Assembly (NCBI GenBank): GCA_026936325.1
Contig: JAPTHN010000120.1
Location: 124,001-188,000 of the forward strand
Reading direction: 5' to 3'
Length of the DNA stretch: 64,000 bases
Source of the DNA: Platynereis dumerilii
Lineage: Eukaryota; Annelida; Polychaeta; Phyllodocida; Nereididae
The notes under the pieces are model-generated. The model ran no database searches. It was not told the DNA's origin and was given only the letters and a program-made list of their open reading frames with translations. Below, piece after piece: positions 22,565-34,540 of this stretch. The position numbers and the translations under genes are program-made. How positions within the stretch are numbered: position 1 is the stretch's first letter; each line of letters begins with the position of its first letter.

Positions 22565-24760
22565 TAATTCTTGCTAAGCCAGAAGTAGATCTTAAAAGAG
22601 AAATGATTCAATTCCAGATTTGTTCAACTGGCATGTCCACAAAGGAAACTTTCAAAATTGAAAGCTGATCTTGACAGAAATTATTTTAAAAAATTGACAA
22701 TGGATACAGACCTATTACAGGTGGAGGAAAAGAAGATGAGAAAAATGGAACAGAGAATGTTAAAAAGAAAATGTCCATTAACTCATTGTCCCTAGAACGC
22801 TTCTACACTTTGCACTCTGTTCGCGAAATTAATGGGCGTAACGATACATTACGTGCCTGTCAAAAATGGAGGTTGTCATCAATAAATTTCAAAGGGCCAT
22901 TACCCCAAAGAGTATCTTGAAAAGAGGGCTTGCATTAGGGGATTTTAACCCATTTTTAGAACCCACTATGCTTCCAAAATGCTTCCAAAATGCTTCCAAA
23001 AAGCTTCCAAAGGGTAGCTTTGAAGAAATTCTTGAAAGATTTTTGTTGGGTTGAAAATGTAAGATAATGATCTCTCAATCTCAGAAAGTATCAGCTAAAA
23101 CTAATGCACAAAGTGTACCTAAGAAGCAGCATTAGGGGATTTAACCCATTTTTATAACCCACTTCTGCATCCAAAATGCTTCCAAACCTGCATCAATAGG
23201 GCAGCTTTGAAGAAATTCTTGAAAGGTTGTTGTTGAGTTGAAATATTGGAAAATGATCCCTCAATTCCAGAAAGTATCAATTAGTAGAAAAGATTGCAAA
23301 AACATATTCAGAAAGAATTAGAGCAAATAAAAGATTTCAGCAACCTTCATTTCTGTCCCCCTCCCTTCAAAAATTGATGAATTACAGCAATGAAATATCA
23401 CCAAAATGCAAGAGCATGAATAAATTGTGCAACAATTGAATCAAATGACAACTTTGTTTCAACATTTTTTTAATCAATAGATCATGTCAGTATATGTATC
23501 AGTATAAACCAATTTCAATCTGAAATCGCTTCACTTTAAAATCTTAAACTAGAAAGCACATTCGCATAAAATTTCATTCGATTCCGATAAAATTTCATAT
23601 AATTCAGGTAATCCGCTCCAATGATGAACAACCATACTCAAACAACCAACCAGTTATAGCCCAACTCCCCTATCTGCAGATATGATTAATTGCCTAATAA
23701 TCATTTATGACAATTTCTGCGAAATGTCCAACAGTGATGAACCTTGACAGTTTCAATATCACAAATCATTTCAATCACCTCATCACAAATTTAGTAATTT
23801 TCCATCAATTTCCTATCAATTAGCGATTAATGCAAACTTGATTTTACCTGATTCAAAATTAAACAAATTAAAATGTTTATAACATTCTCTAGCAATTCAA
23901 TGGCAATTCAATGGCAATTCTATGGTCACAAGTGTTTTATGTTAAAACAAACATCATTGTGTGCCAAATGTTGAATAGAACTATTTAGAACAGTCCTGTT
24001 TACACTGCTTCTAGGAACTCTTTTATTTAGTGAAAGTATTGAATTTCTCTTCTTCTGTTTGTTTTTCTCTTCAATTAATGTCCTACTCCCAACCAACCCA
24101 CAAGAGAATTCAGTTCATGATAATAACTGCAAGTTCTTTCACATTTCCTCACATTTGCTCAAATTCCATCAGAGACATCACACTCCAAGAGATGTTCATT
24201 AGAAATGACAACTCCCATCACGTCAGCCGACAAGTGGATGGAAAATTTAGAAAAAGTTTTGTCTGAAATTCAAATTAGACTGGTCAATACTCCGCCAGGA
24301 ACAAGAGATACCTCCAAATAGATTGATAGACAGATAAATAGACAGATCGGTATGTAGACTGAATGGCTGTGTGATAAATTGTTCATGTACCTTGTAGGTA
24401 CTTCATTTCGGGACCGTCAATTTAACATTCCTGAGCCTATATGATCAGTAGATTAAAGATAATGCATATTTCATGAATTGGTTTCTTTCAGCCTTAAGTT
24501 ACACCTAAAAAGATAATTGAACAAACAAAAAAAGTGCAATTCTAGAAGGGTGGTAACCTCAGCAACACTTCCGTAAACAGAACAGAACAAAATGGAAGTC
24601 ATGCATTTGACATGAAATGACAAATAAAGATTTTTTGGCACCTATGAAAGAATGCATAAAAATGATGTGGATATCAAACAAACAGGATTGCATTGCTGCA
24701 GCGTAGATGCACCCATTGGGATGCTGACCCATGGTCAATTTAATAAAAGACTATTGTCAT
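22565..24760 (+). repeat. Duplicated block, copy A
   Basis: This copy is shared in order with 26990-28890 (copy B), in part with 28985-29740 plus 31048-31250 (copy C), and with fragment 24850-25040. Shared words include AACAGAGAATGTTAAAAAG, GGGCGTAACGATACATTA, GGGCCATTACCCCAAAGAG and GAACCTTGACAGTTTCAAT. Copy A lacks about 80 bp that copy B has near 27585-27665. It ends near AATAAAAGACTATTG plus TCATCATCAT at 24738-24770, a retroposon-like 3' end. Small open frames inside are not conserved between copies. Confidence 0.75.
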
Positions 24761-24849
24761 CATCATCATAGTACTCCAAGTGCAACATCATATTTGATGA
24801 CTTAATGGAATGAAATTACAAATATGTTTCGCCATATTATATTTTTTCT

Positions 24850-25040
24850 TTGCACATCAGTAATTCTCGCCAATCCAGAAATATGTGTTGAAGAGAAAAT
24901 ATTCAATTCCAGATTTGTTCAACTGCCATGTCCACAAAGGAAACTTTCAAAATTGACAGCTGCTCTTGAATTACAGAAATTCTTTTAAAAAAGTGACAAT
25001 GGATACAGGCCTATTACAGGTGGAGGAAAAGAAGCAGAAT
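24850..25040 (+). repeat. Fragment of the duplicated block
   Basis: This matches the start of copy A (22565-22745) through GATTTGTTCAACTG(C/G)CATG, CCACAAAGGAAACTTTC and GACAATGGATACAG. The copy then stops, next to a C-run at 25099. Confidence 0.65.
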
Positions 25041-26989
25041 AAAAAATAACGTGCAAGCACTTTAAGCTGCGTCAAAGACTCTCCCTCCATTATATGCCCC
25101 CCCCCCCCTCGGCCACTTCTAGATATGTCCCTGCTATCATTCCTTATCAACAACCACTATTGTTCCGTCAGGCATTTTAATTTTCAATATATTCTGCCTT
25201 TTATGTTATCTTTTATTATCATGTTTTACCCCATTATTGCTATGTACTGACTGTGATATATTTTTCCCATCTTTGGGGGCTCAATAAAAAAATAAAATAT
25301 AGTCACTTGGCTCTTGATTGGTATTGAACTATCAAGTGCGATTCTGAAGTGCAATTAGTGAATTACCCTTCAGTAATTGATAAGATGTAATTCTGGCTGC
25401 CTCAACTGATCCCTGAAACAGAATTGCTATTGAACATCCCCTGTTTAAAATTCAATTATATCAAGTTAGAGCCTGTGGTTCTTGGGGTTACCAGACACCC
25501 ATGGCTCCAGAAGCTCTTGACAGCTATCAGCTAACTGGACTGGTGAAGTTCAATCCAATTGAACCCAGGATGTTGAGGGCCTTGATTGCAATGACTGTAG
25601 AAGTGCCATGCTTCCGTTAATTGCAATTTGACTTCACAAATGTCCCAGCAAGTGAACATAGTTACCAAAGGTGTAATCATTAATGGCAATTTGCAACTAT
25701 GTACTTTACTTTGAAGATAACATGGGCTCCAGATTAAAATTACTCCGGAGAATGTCATTCACATCTATGGGGTGACCAGGGGTTTCTAAAGAACATTACT
25801 TCAGGAGAGTCTTGCGATGATACAACAAGCAAAGGCCAGAGTCATTCCGAAATGTTTTGTGACAATATACGGACAACTGTGTTATACATTTTTAAGATCT
25901 TCCAGCTTCAAAAAAATAAGGAAATATTTGGTTGTGGAACATAAAATTACATGGTATTTTAGACAAAATATATATGTACAATATGAGGCAAGTTGGACAG
26001 GCATCTGAGAAACTCAAAAACTGGGACCCCATTTTCTCACCTTCAGATTCTTAGCCATAATTATACTCAAGAGAATTCTTTATGACGTTTCAAGCCTGCT
26101 TATTACGAATGATTTCATAATTCTATAGACACTTGTGGTAGAAAATACAACATTGTTCCTGCAATTTTCATTGGTCGAGAGATGGCATGACACCAATGAT
26201 TGCTTAATGCAAAACAATTCTCTGGCTCGATTTGCATTGGTTGTGATTTTGCTTTTTCAACTAAATGTGGCCTAATCTCAATGTTCTTCATTGATCCTTT
26301 AAGTTACAAAATTTCATGGCCATGTATTACTCCGATTAGAAGTCAGGTTTTGAGTGTGCGTTTTTAAAAGTGTGAGCAGTTTAGATATACCTGGAATCTG
26401 GATAATAGGATATATAGATAGATAGATTGATAGATTGATAGACAGATAGATCAAGGATAGTATACATAGGCATTGAACTCACACAAGGTTGTGATGTAAA
26501 TTTTAGTTTGAGACAGAAAATTGCATAAAATAAACTCAATGACAAATAAGGTTGATTATCCATTAAAACGAACATGAATATTGAGAATTAAAGTTTCTGT
26601 AGAGATAGAACATGACTTCGGCTTTCTAAAAAGTGGTCTGCCGTTTCTGTATCTCAAAAGGTTGTATAGACACAGATTGAATCATTTGAATGGTCAGCTG
26701 ATGTCATACCACGTAGTTTACCAAACGAAAGTGCCACGCCCACTTTTAGCTTGGCCCGATGCGCACGCATCTGTGATAGCTTGACCCTTGACCCCCAAAT
26801 AAACAGTCTATTTGCTTTCTTTATTAATTTTTTTGTTATGGTTGGCCACCAAAATCGACTGGGCTTTAGGAAAAAATCCATTGAGACTGTATTTTAAGTT
26901 TGAATGAGATTGGTGAGAGAGGGCGATCGTGACAGTGCTAACAAGATTTGAGCAAAATGCTAGGGGTAAGAGCTGCTTGACGCAGCTAA
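25041..26989. other. No gene seen
   Basis: A TGGGGGCTCAATAAAAAAAT-like end at about 25275-25300 resembles a retroposon 3' end. A short GATA/GATTGATA tract lies near 26410-26450. The part 26650-26900 is somewhat richer in G+C (GCCACGCCCACTTT near 26732) but has no supported exon. Confidence 0.35.
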
Positions 26990-28890
26990 AAAGGGAACAG
27001 AGAATGTTAAAAAGAAAATTTCCGTTAACTCATTGTCCCCAGAACGCTTCTACACTTTGCACTCCGTTCACGAAATTAATGGGCGTAACGATACATTATG
27101 TGCCTGTCAAAAATGGAGGCTGTCATCAATAAATTTCAAAGGGCCATTACCCCAAAGAGTATCTTGAAAAGAGGGCTTGCATTAGGGGATTTTAACCCAT
27201 TTTTAGAACCCACTATGCTTCCAAAATGCTTCCAAACATGCATCAATAGGGCAGCTTTGAAGAAATTCTTGAAAGATTTTTTCTGGGTTGAAAATGTAAG
27301 ATAATGATCTCTCAATCTGAAAGTATCAGCTAAAAATAATGCACAAAGTGTACCTAAGAAGCAGCATAATATATGTTAGGGGATTTAACCCATTTTTTAT
27401 AACCCACTTCTGCATCCAAAATACTTCCAAACCTGCATCAATAGGGCAGCTTTGAAGGAATACTTGAAAGGCTGTTGAGTTGAAATATTGGAAAATGATC
27501 CCTCAATTCCAGAAAGTATCAATTAGTAGAAAAGATTGCAAAAACATATTCAGAAAGAATTAGAGCAAATAAAAGATTTCAGCAAGCCACAAACTAATCA
27601 GACCAGGTGTACAGTACTGATAACAAAGATTTGCTTTGAAATTAGCCATTTCCCCGGCCTCTGCCTTCATTTCTGTCCCCCTCCCTTCAAAAATTGATGA
27701 ATTACAGCAATGAAATATCACCAAAATGCAAGAGCACCTATTTGAGCAACGATGGAAGCAGATGACAAATTTATTCCACATACTATTTTAGATATAGAGA
27801 TTATGTCAGCATATATCTGCAGGGCAATAAACCAATTTCAACCTAAAATCATTTCAGTTCAAAATGCTAAAACTATAAGAGCATATTTTGAAACAGGCGT
27901 CCCACACGAACATTTTTTGGAGGGCGAGTGGCATTTGCAAGAACTTCGTGATCCAGATTTCATATATAATTTTTAATGAAAATTGCCGGGAAACCACTGA
28001 AGTTTATACTATTACCCTTATCTCAGATGATTAAAGTAATGTGAAGTTTATTCCAATGACATTAATTATTTTACTGCATCCATCGCAGAGACAATACTCA
28101 AACAACCATATACTCGAATAACCAACCAGTAATAGCCAAAGTCCCCTATCTAACTAACTAATTGCCTAATGATCATTTAAGAGAATTTCTGCAAAATTTC
28201 CATCTGTGACGAACCTTGACAGTTTCAATATCACAAATCATTTCAATCACCTCATCACAAATTTAGTAATTTTCCATCAATTTCCTATCAATTAGCGATT
28301 AATGCAAACTTGATTATGTCTCATTCTAAAATTAAACAAACTAAAACGATGCATGGTTTATAACCTTCTTTAGCAATTGAATGGCAATTCAAAAACCACA
28401 AATGTTTTGTGTTAAAACAAACACCAGTTTGTGCCGAATGTTGAATAGAACTATTTAGAACAGTCCTATTTACACTGCTTCTAGGAACTCTTTTATTCAG
28501 AAATTGTGAAAGTATTGAATTTCTCTTCTTGTGTTTGTTTTTCTCTTCAATTAATGTCCTACTCTCAACCAACACACAAGAGAATTCAGTTCGTGATGAT
28601 AACTGCAAGTTCTTTCACATTTTCTCAAATTCCATCAGTGACATCACACTCCAAGAAATGTTCATTAGAAATGACAACTCCCATCATGTCAGCAGACAAG
28701 TGGAAAATTTAGAAAAAGTTTGTCTGAAAGTCAAATTAGACTGGTAAATACACAGCAAGAAACAAGACAGACCTCCAAATAGATAGATAGACGAACAAAT
28801 AGACAGGTTGGCATATAAACTGAATAACAGTCTGATAAATTATATAATTATTATGTACCTGGAAGGTACTTTATTTCTGGACTAATAACT
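26990..28890 (+). repeat. Duplicated block, copy B
   Basis: This is the fullest second copy of the block, starting at AACAGAGAATGTTAAAAAG near 26996 and ending near 28885 after a TACCTGGAAGGTACTTTATT-like word. Its start differs from copy A in that the 180 bp before this word are absent, so the duplicates do not share a common left edge. Confidence 0.75.
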
Positions 28891-28984
28891 TAACATACAT
28901 CTCAAGGGTCACGCAATATTGCTAATTGGTGGAGGATTCATCTGTTGTCACATGTAAATGTATGGTAGAAATTATGTTGCCACT

Positions 28985-29740
28985 ATATTGCCTTATAATC
29001 ATTTACGACAATTTCTGCGAAATTTCCAACAGTGATGAACCTTGACAGTTTCAATATCACAAATCATTTCAATCACCTCATCACAAATTTAGTAATTTTC
29101 CATCAATTTCCTATCAATTAGTGATTAATGCAAACTTGATTTTGCCTGATTCAAAATTAAACAAATTAAAATGTTTATAACATTCTCTAGCAATTCAATG
29201 GCAATTCTATGGTCACAAGTGTTTTATGTTAAAACAAACATCATTGTGTGCCAAATGTTGAATAGAACTATTTAGAACAGTCCTGTTTACACTACTTCTA
29301 GGAACTCTTTTATTCAGAAATTGTGAAAGTATTGAATTTCTCTTCTTCTGTTTGTTTTTCTCTTCAATTAATGTCCTACTCTCAACCAACACACAAGAGA
29401 ATTCAGATCGTGATAATAACTGCAAGTTCTTTTACATTTCCTCACTTTTTCTCAAATTCCATCAGTGACATCACACTCCAAGAGATGTCCATTACAAATG
29501 ACAAGTCCCATCATGTCAGCAGACAAGTGGAAAATTTAGAAAAAGTTTTGTTTGAAAGTCAAACTAGATTGGTAAATACACAGCTAGAAACAAGACAGCT
29601 CGCAAAGATAGACAAATAGACAGATCGGTATTTAGACTGAATGACTGAATGATAAATTATATAATCATTATGTGCCTGGAAGACACTTTATTTCTGGATT
29701 AACAATTTAACATTCCTTAATCTATATTCTCATTATAACA
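28985..29740 (+). repeat. Duplicated block, copy C, left part
   Basis: This matches copy A from about 23690 onward (ATCATTTA(T/C)GACAATTTCTG, then GAACCTTGACAGTTTCAAT). It continues after the inserted foldback element at 31048-31250 with GTCATGCATTTGACATGAAA and GACAAATAAAG, again as in copy A. Confidence 0.75.
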
Positions 29741-29854
29741 TAATTAGGCCTACACTGGACAAAACGGACAGACTTAATGGCACAACTTTATCAGGCAAAT
29801 ATGGCAGTGAACATATCTAAAAGAAAACAAATAACAATGTCGATATAATGGCTA

Positions 29855-31039
29855 GGCATTATCCTACTTTAGCCCCCTCAGGGGTCTAAACATTTAGGCC
29901 CTTTTTTCATGGGAAATAGTGGTGGTAATCTTTACTGTATAAGCGTCATTGTGTTTATACAGAAGATGACGCTTATACAGTCAATGTAACAAAGAAATAA
30001 ATGTCTAACTATTTATCAAAAAACTGTCTTATTATACTCCTGCTTTAGCCCCCTTTTCCATTGACAGTACCATTGAAAAGGGGGCTAAAGCAGGAGTATA
30101 TATAAGACAGTAGGATATATAAAATACTGTCTTATATATACTCCTGCTTTAGCCCCCTTTTCAATGGTTTTGTCAATGGAAAAGGGGGCTAAAGCAGGAG
30201 TATATATAAGACAGTATTTTTTTTTAGAAAGAGAAAAGTTTTTCTTTGTTACATTGACTGTATAAACGCCATATTTTGTAAACACAATGACGCTTATACA
30301 GTAGAAATACCACCAAAAAAGAGACAAGCTTTTTCGTTGTTACAATAACTGTATAAACGCCATATTGTGTATAAACACAATGACGCTTATACAGTAGAAA
30401 TGCCACCAAAATATAGCAAAATTCTGTCTATATATACTCCTGCTTTAGCCCCCTTTTCAATGGTACTGTCAATGGAAAAGGGGGCTAAAGCAGGAGTATA
30501 ATAAGACAGTTTTTGCTATATCCAACTGTCTATATATACTCCTGCTTTAGCCCCCTTTTCAATGGTACAGTCAATGGAAAAGGGGGCTAAAGCAGGAGTA
30601 TAATAAGACAGTTTTTGCTATATCCAACTGTCTATATATACTCCTGCTTTAGCCCCCTTTTCAATGGTCCTGTCCATGGAAAAGGGGGCTAAAGCAGGAG
30701 TATAATAAGACAGTTTTTGCTATATCCTACTGTCTATATATATTCCTACATTAGCCCCCTTTTCAATGGTTCAGTCAATGGGAAAGGGGGCTAAAGTGGG
30801 AGTATATATAAGACAGTATTTTGCAATATATCACACATCAGTTTGAATGTTTTAAGAAACATATAACTGTGAGTATTCTTGGTAATGATCTCCTTCACAC
30901 TTTTACAGTATTTATTCTGTGATATACAGGCTGGAAACATAATTGAGTTATTTTTCAGTTTCAGTTTTTGTTGATCAATATCTATGGAAATTCCCTTAAA
31001 ATGTTTAAACCCTCAAGGGGGCTAAAGTAGGATAATGCC
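29855..31039. mobile_element. 1,185-bp foldback DNA transposon, hAT-like, packed with hairpins
   Basis: The left end GGCATTATCCTACTTTAGCC and right end, its reverse complement, form terminal inverted repeats of about 45 bp. AATGGCTA flanks both sides (29847-29854 and 31040-31047), an 8-bp target duplication as made by hAT transposases. Inside are six palindromes of about 88 bp that reuse the CTTTAGCCCCCTTTT motif, and three shorter hairpins built on CTGTATAA..CG(C/T)CAT. No transposase is present, so it moved with help from another element. It interrupts copy C of the duplicated block. Confidence 0.8.
30023..30817. repeat. Six palindromes, last four at about 102-bp steps
   Basis: Palindromes lie at 30023-30111, 30126-30215, 30424-30510, 30525-30612, 30627-30714 and 30729-30817. 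Each runs from ACTGTCT or CTGTCTA through CTCCTGCTTTAGCCCCCTTT to its reverse complement, around a short loop (TCAATGGTNCTGTCAATGGA). The last four are tandem with a step near 102 bp. Arms are close to identical between palindromes, suggesting recent amplification. Confidence 0.85.
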
Positions 31040-31047
31040 AATGGCTA

Positions 31048-31250
31048 TACACATTTTATGAGTTGGTTTCTATCACCCTTAAAAAGACAACTGAACAAAC
31101 AAAAAGGCACAACTGTAAAAGGGTGTAGCCTTGGCAACACTTCCGCAAACAAAATAGAACAAAATGGAAGTCATGCATTTGACATGAAATGACAAATAAA
31201 GGTTTTTTGGCACCTTTGAAGATTGCATAAAAAGGACTGAAATCAAACAA
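31048..31250 (+). repeat. Duplicated block, copy C, right part
   Basis: This continues copy C after the inserted element. The words TTGGCAACACTTCCGCAAAC and ATGGAAGTCATGCATTTGAC match copy A at about 24561-24610. Confidence 0.65.
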
Positions 31251-33319
31251 ATAAGATTTAAAACGGCCTGAAAATTAATCAGACACCAATTCATTCTCAA
31301 TGACATTACTGAGAATGGCCAAATAATTCAGAATGTGACAATGACTTGGAAACTTTATTTAGCAAGATGCATTTAATTTAGTGGTTCAAGCCTTCTGGGG
31401 ATAAGCCCAAAAATATGTTATGCCAAATAGTTTGTCATCACAACATATATTAGATAGGTACTAAGATCTAGATGATATGCCATTGTTAATAATTACAATT
31501 CCCACATTGACCACAAATTTATTCTCAGAAAGAAATTATTTAAAAAAAAGTTCTTATCAAGACGCAAGTACATGTATGTCGAAGAAAGAGAATTAGAGAC
31601 AAATCACATTCAGAGAAAATGGAAACTTATACATCTCTTATTCTAAATCCTCATGCAACGTTTCACATATCAGGCAGCTATAAGTTTTCAATTTCATTTC
31701 ATTCGTGCAAGTCTACTTTGACCTTTGATTGTAGAATTTCAATTATCAAGGCACAAGATGCATAAAAAAATTGAAATACGTCTTTCGATTGAAACGTGAA
31801 ATAAGGGCAGATTCAGTGCATTTCTTCCATGAGTATATGGTATAATCATGCAGACTATTATGCAGACCTCAGACAAAAACACAGTTGAATAAATAATAAA
31901 TCATATTGTATCGTGTGTATTTGTACGACGAAACAAAAAACGGTTGTTAAAATACAGATTACGAAAGTTTGAATTCATCATCGTTATGACTTCACTGCAG
32001 ATTTTGTTCTTCACAAAGGGCGGATGCAATAATGAATCACCATGATTTTGAGATCACTACAACTTCTAAAATGCCAGTTCCAAAATGAGACTTCCCCGGT
32101 ACATGTCTCAATTCCCTGTTAAGATAGCAGGAACATACATACTCACACATCCTTCTTACATCTTTCTCAACTTTTTTCAGTTTTCCATATTTTTCAAAAA
32201 CCCACCTGAAAAGACAAAAAGGAACATATTAGAATCTACAAACACAAATCGACACATGATATTATATATAAAACTTTATGAAGGTAAGTTGTTTATGGCT
32301 TTGTTTTGGTACAATTACTATTCTAGCACAGTTTCCAAGAGTCTGTCAGGCATCTTTATTGAAAGAACATTGTTTTATTTATAAACACAAACTATTCCAA
32401 GAAATGAAACTTTCCTATAATTTTAAATAATTTTTCATATAAAGCATTTATTCAAAATAATAATTTCTATTTCAACATTCATATAGTAAAACATCTTTTT
32501 AAAAACAATCCTGCCTTATTAAGTTAGTGACTACTACCATTTAGGCATTTATGTGTGTGATTTGTGTACTCACTGCTCTCAATATAATTATGCCAAAATA
32601 CAGCAACATGTTTCTTCACTATCCTGGCAATTAGCCTTTCTACAGTAGTCTCTATCTAAACATGGGACAATAACTCCATAAAACAGCTGACAACAAAATT
32701 TAGCAGCAACATTTTTGAAGCAAGCTCTTTATTGATTTTTTTATTGAGGCAATAGGGACCCTTGACTCATTGACTGCCATAAACATCGATTTTGTCACAA
32801 CACTAATCCTTTATAAATTATGCAAAGCAAATCACAGACTAGCAGTAAAGTTGGTGAAGTCCACAGCTACTATTAGAATAGTATTTGATAGATTTTCAGT
32901 TAGATACTATCAGAAACAGTGTCAGGAATGTACTCCAGAAAGTGTCGTGACAAGCTGTAATAGTTTGACAACAATTTTGTATCGCAAGATAGTTTCGAGT
33001 TTTAATAACCACCGGATTTTTGTCTTATATAAGAAAAAGGCACACTTTGTAATAATTTTATTTAACAAACTTAGTTGGTTGCCTAATTCAACTTCCGAAC
33101 TAAGTACTACGCTTTGTCAAAAATCTCAGTCCTATTTTGTCTGAATACGAAAATTAGAGGTGGATTTTTACATATATATTCTTTCTACTGAGAGCATGTC
33201 ATTTATTAACAATAACACATTTAATTCTCATTTCCCTCAATCAACCAATTATTTTGGCAATCAGCACACCAACAATTTGTCTGGTACACCAAACAAACCT
33301 CAGAAATAACATTTTTTTC
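31251..33319. other. No gene seen
   Basis: About 2 kb of AT-rich sequence. A 124-residue open frame at 32770-33144 is the longest non-repeat frame in this part, but its composition, lack of a family motif and lack of context give no support for a gene. Confidence 0.35.
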
Positions 33320-33645
33320 TATCCATTAAAAAAACAATGTTCCTCCTGCTACCTGCTGCTCTTTTCCATTAACTTACATCTTTCCCTTTTCAACATGTCC
33401 CTATTGCCAATGCTGTGACACTTGAATAATTCAGCGCAGAGCAAAGATTTGTAGAAAGCAAATTTGAGATTTTTGCCGTCAACCTTGTGCTCTTCTTGGA
33501 AGGTAAAGGCCGAAATGAGATTACAGGCTCAGCATTAAAATGAAACCTTGGAAGGTCCTCATGAATTAGTAATTGCCCTGTAAAAGCTGATTCAAATGAT
33601 AGATTCCATTCTCCCCTATGCTAAAATGTTATTTGTTTTGTCAAT
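33320..33645 (-). other. Complex non-coding sequence, copy 2 of an inverted pair
   Basis: This is the reverse-complement partner of 17896-18135. It holds about 60 extra bases (roughly 33448-33505) between the ATAATTCAGC and AAAGGCCGAAATGAGATTAC words, where copy 1 is continuous. The rest aligns well, for example GATTACAGGCTCAGCATTAA and ATGATAGATTCCATTCT. Confidence 0.65.
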
Positions 33646-34420
33646 CTACAGTACTTAATATTCTTCAGGAAGTCTGTTAAATCATCTAGGGAAGGGAGGG
33701 GGATAACTACGTTTATAAGTTCTTGATGTTATATAGTGTATAGTTGCAAAACATACAAGGAAAATGCTACAAAATTACCCTATCCTTATTTTGAGCGTAC
33801 ACTACTAAAATGACATCGTCTGTGTATACAATGACATGTCACAGATAAATACATAAATTTGATTGCAGGTGTAAGGATAAAATCAAGAACTAGGAAAACA
33901 GGAAATATATTTCACGTAAGGATACATTGCATATGAAAAAAAAAAATCACGCAATTTCAAGCTAATATCATAAAAAGAAAAATAAATTTGAAATTTTAAA
34001 CTGGTCAATGTTACCCTCCTTCTGAAAAAAAGAATTAAAAAAAAAACTATATGTGCTTGTTGTTTGGTTATTTGCTGTCCACTGCTTTCCTTCAGTCCAG
34101 TCTTGTTACTGTCACTTAATAGGCCCAAGCCTGTCCATCTAATAGGCCAAAGCATCTAATAGGCCTAAACTACTGAAGAAGCTTTCCTCAAATGTCAGGC
34201 TTCAGACAATCTGTGTGGCTCAATTAAGAGGCTCATGGACTCACCATTCACCAACCAGATTGTAGCTAAGGCAGATACTTGTACAGGAGCGCACTTCCAC
34301 TACAGGTCCATTTTCACGTTGTATATATCATATGTAATAAAATTCTGATATTTCACAATGAATTATATTGTCCAGTCATAAGATAAATATAGATGGACAT
34401 AATATACTATAGATAGGGAT
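33646..34420. other. No feature seen
   Basis: AT-rich sequence with several poly-A runs. AATAGGCC words recur near 34120-34165. No gene was recognised. Confidence 0.3.
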
Positions 34421-34424
34421 CTAC

Positions 34425-34455
<31 letters not shown>

Positions 34456-34456
34456 C

Positions 34457-34492
<36 letters not shown>

Positions 34493-34540
34493 TGATGACT
34501 TGATTGATGGACTAACTGACTGATTGATTGATTGATGAAG
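34421..34540 (+). repeat. GATA microsatellite
   Basis: Uninterrupted or nearly uninterrupted GATA units run from about 34424 to 34490, then a short GATT tract. The matching minus-strand tyrosine/leucine/serine frame is an artefact. Confidence 0.95.

Noticed and set aside
32770-33144. 124-residue plus-strand frame
   Set aside because: It shows no recognised motif, no promoter, splice or polyadenylation context, and a length not rare by chance in AT-rich DNA of this size.
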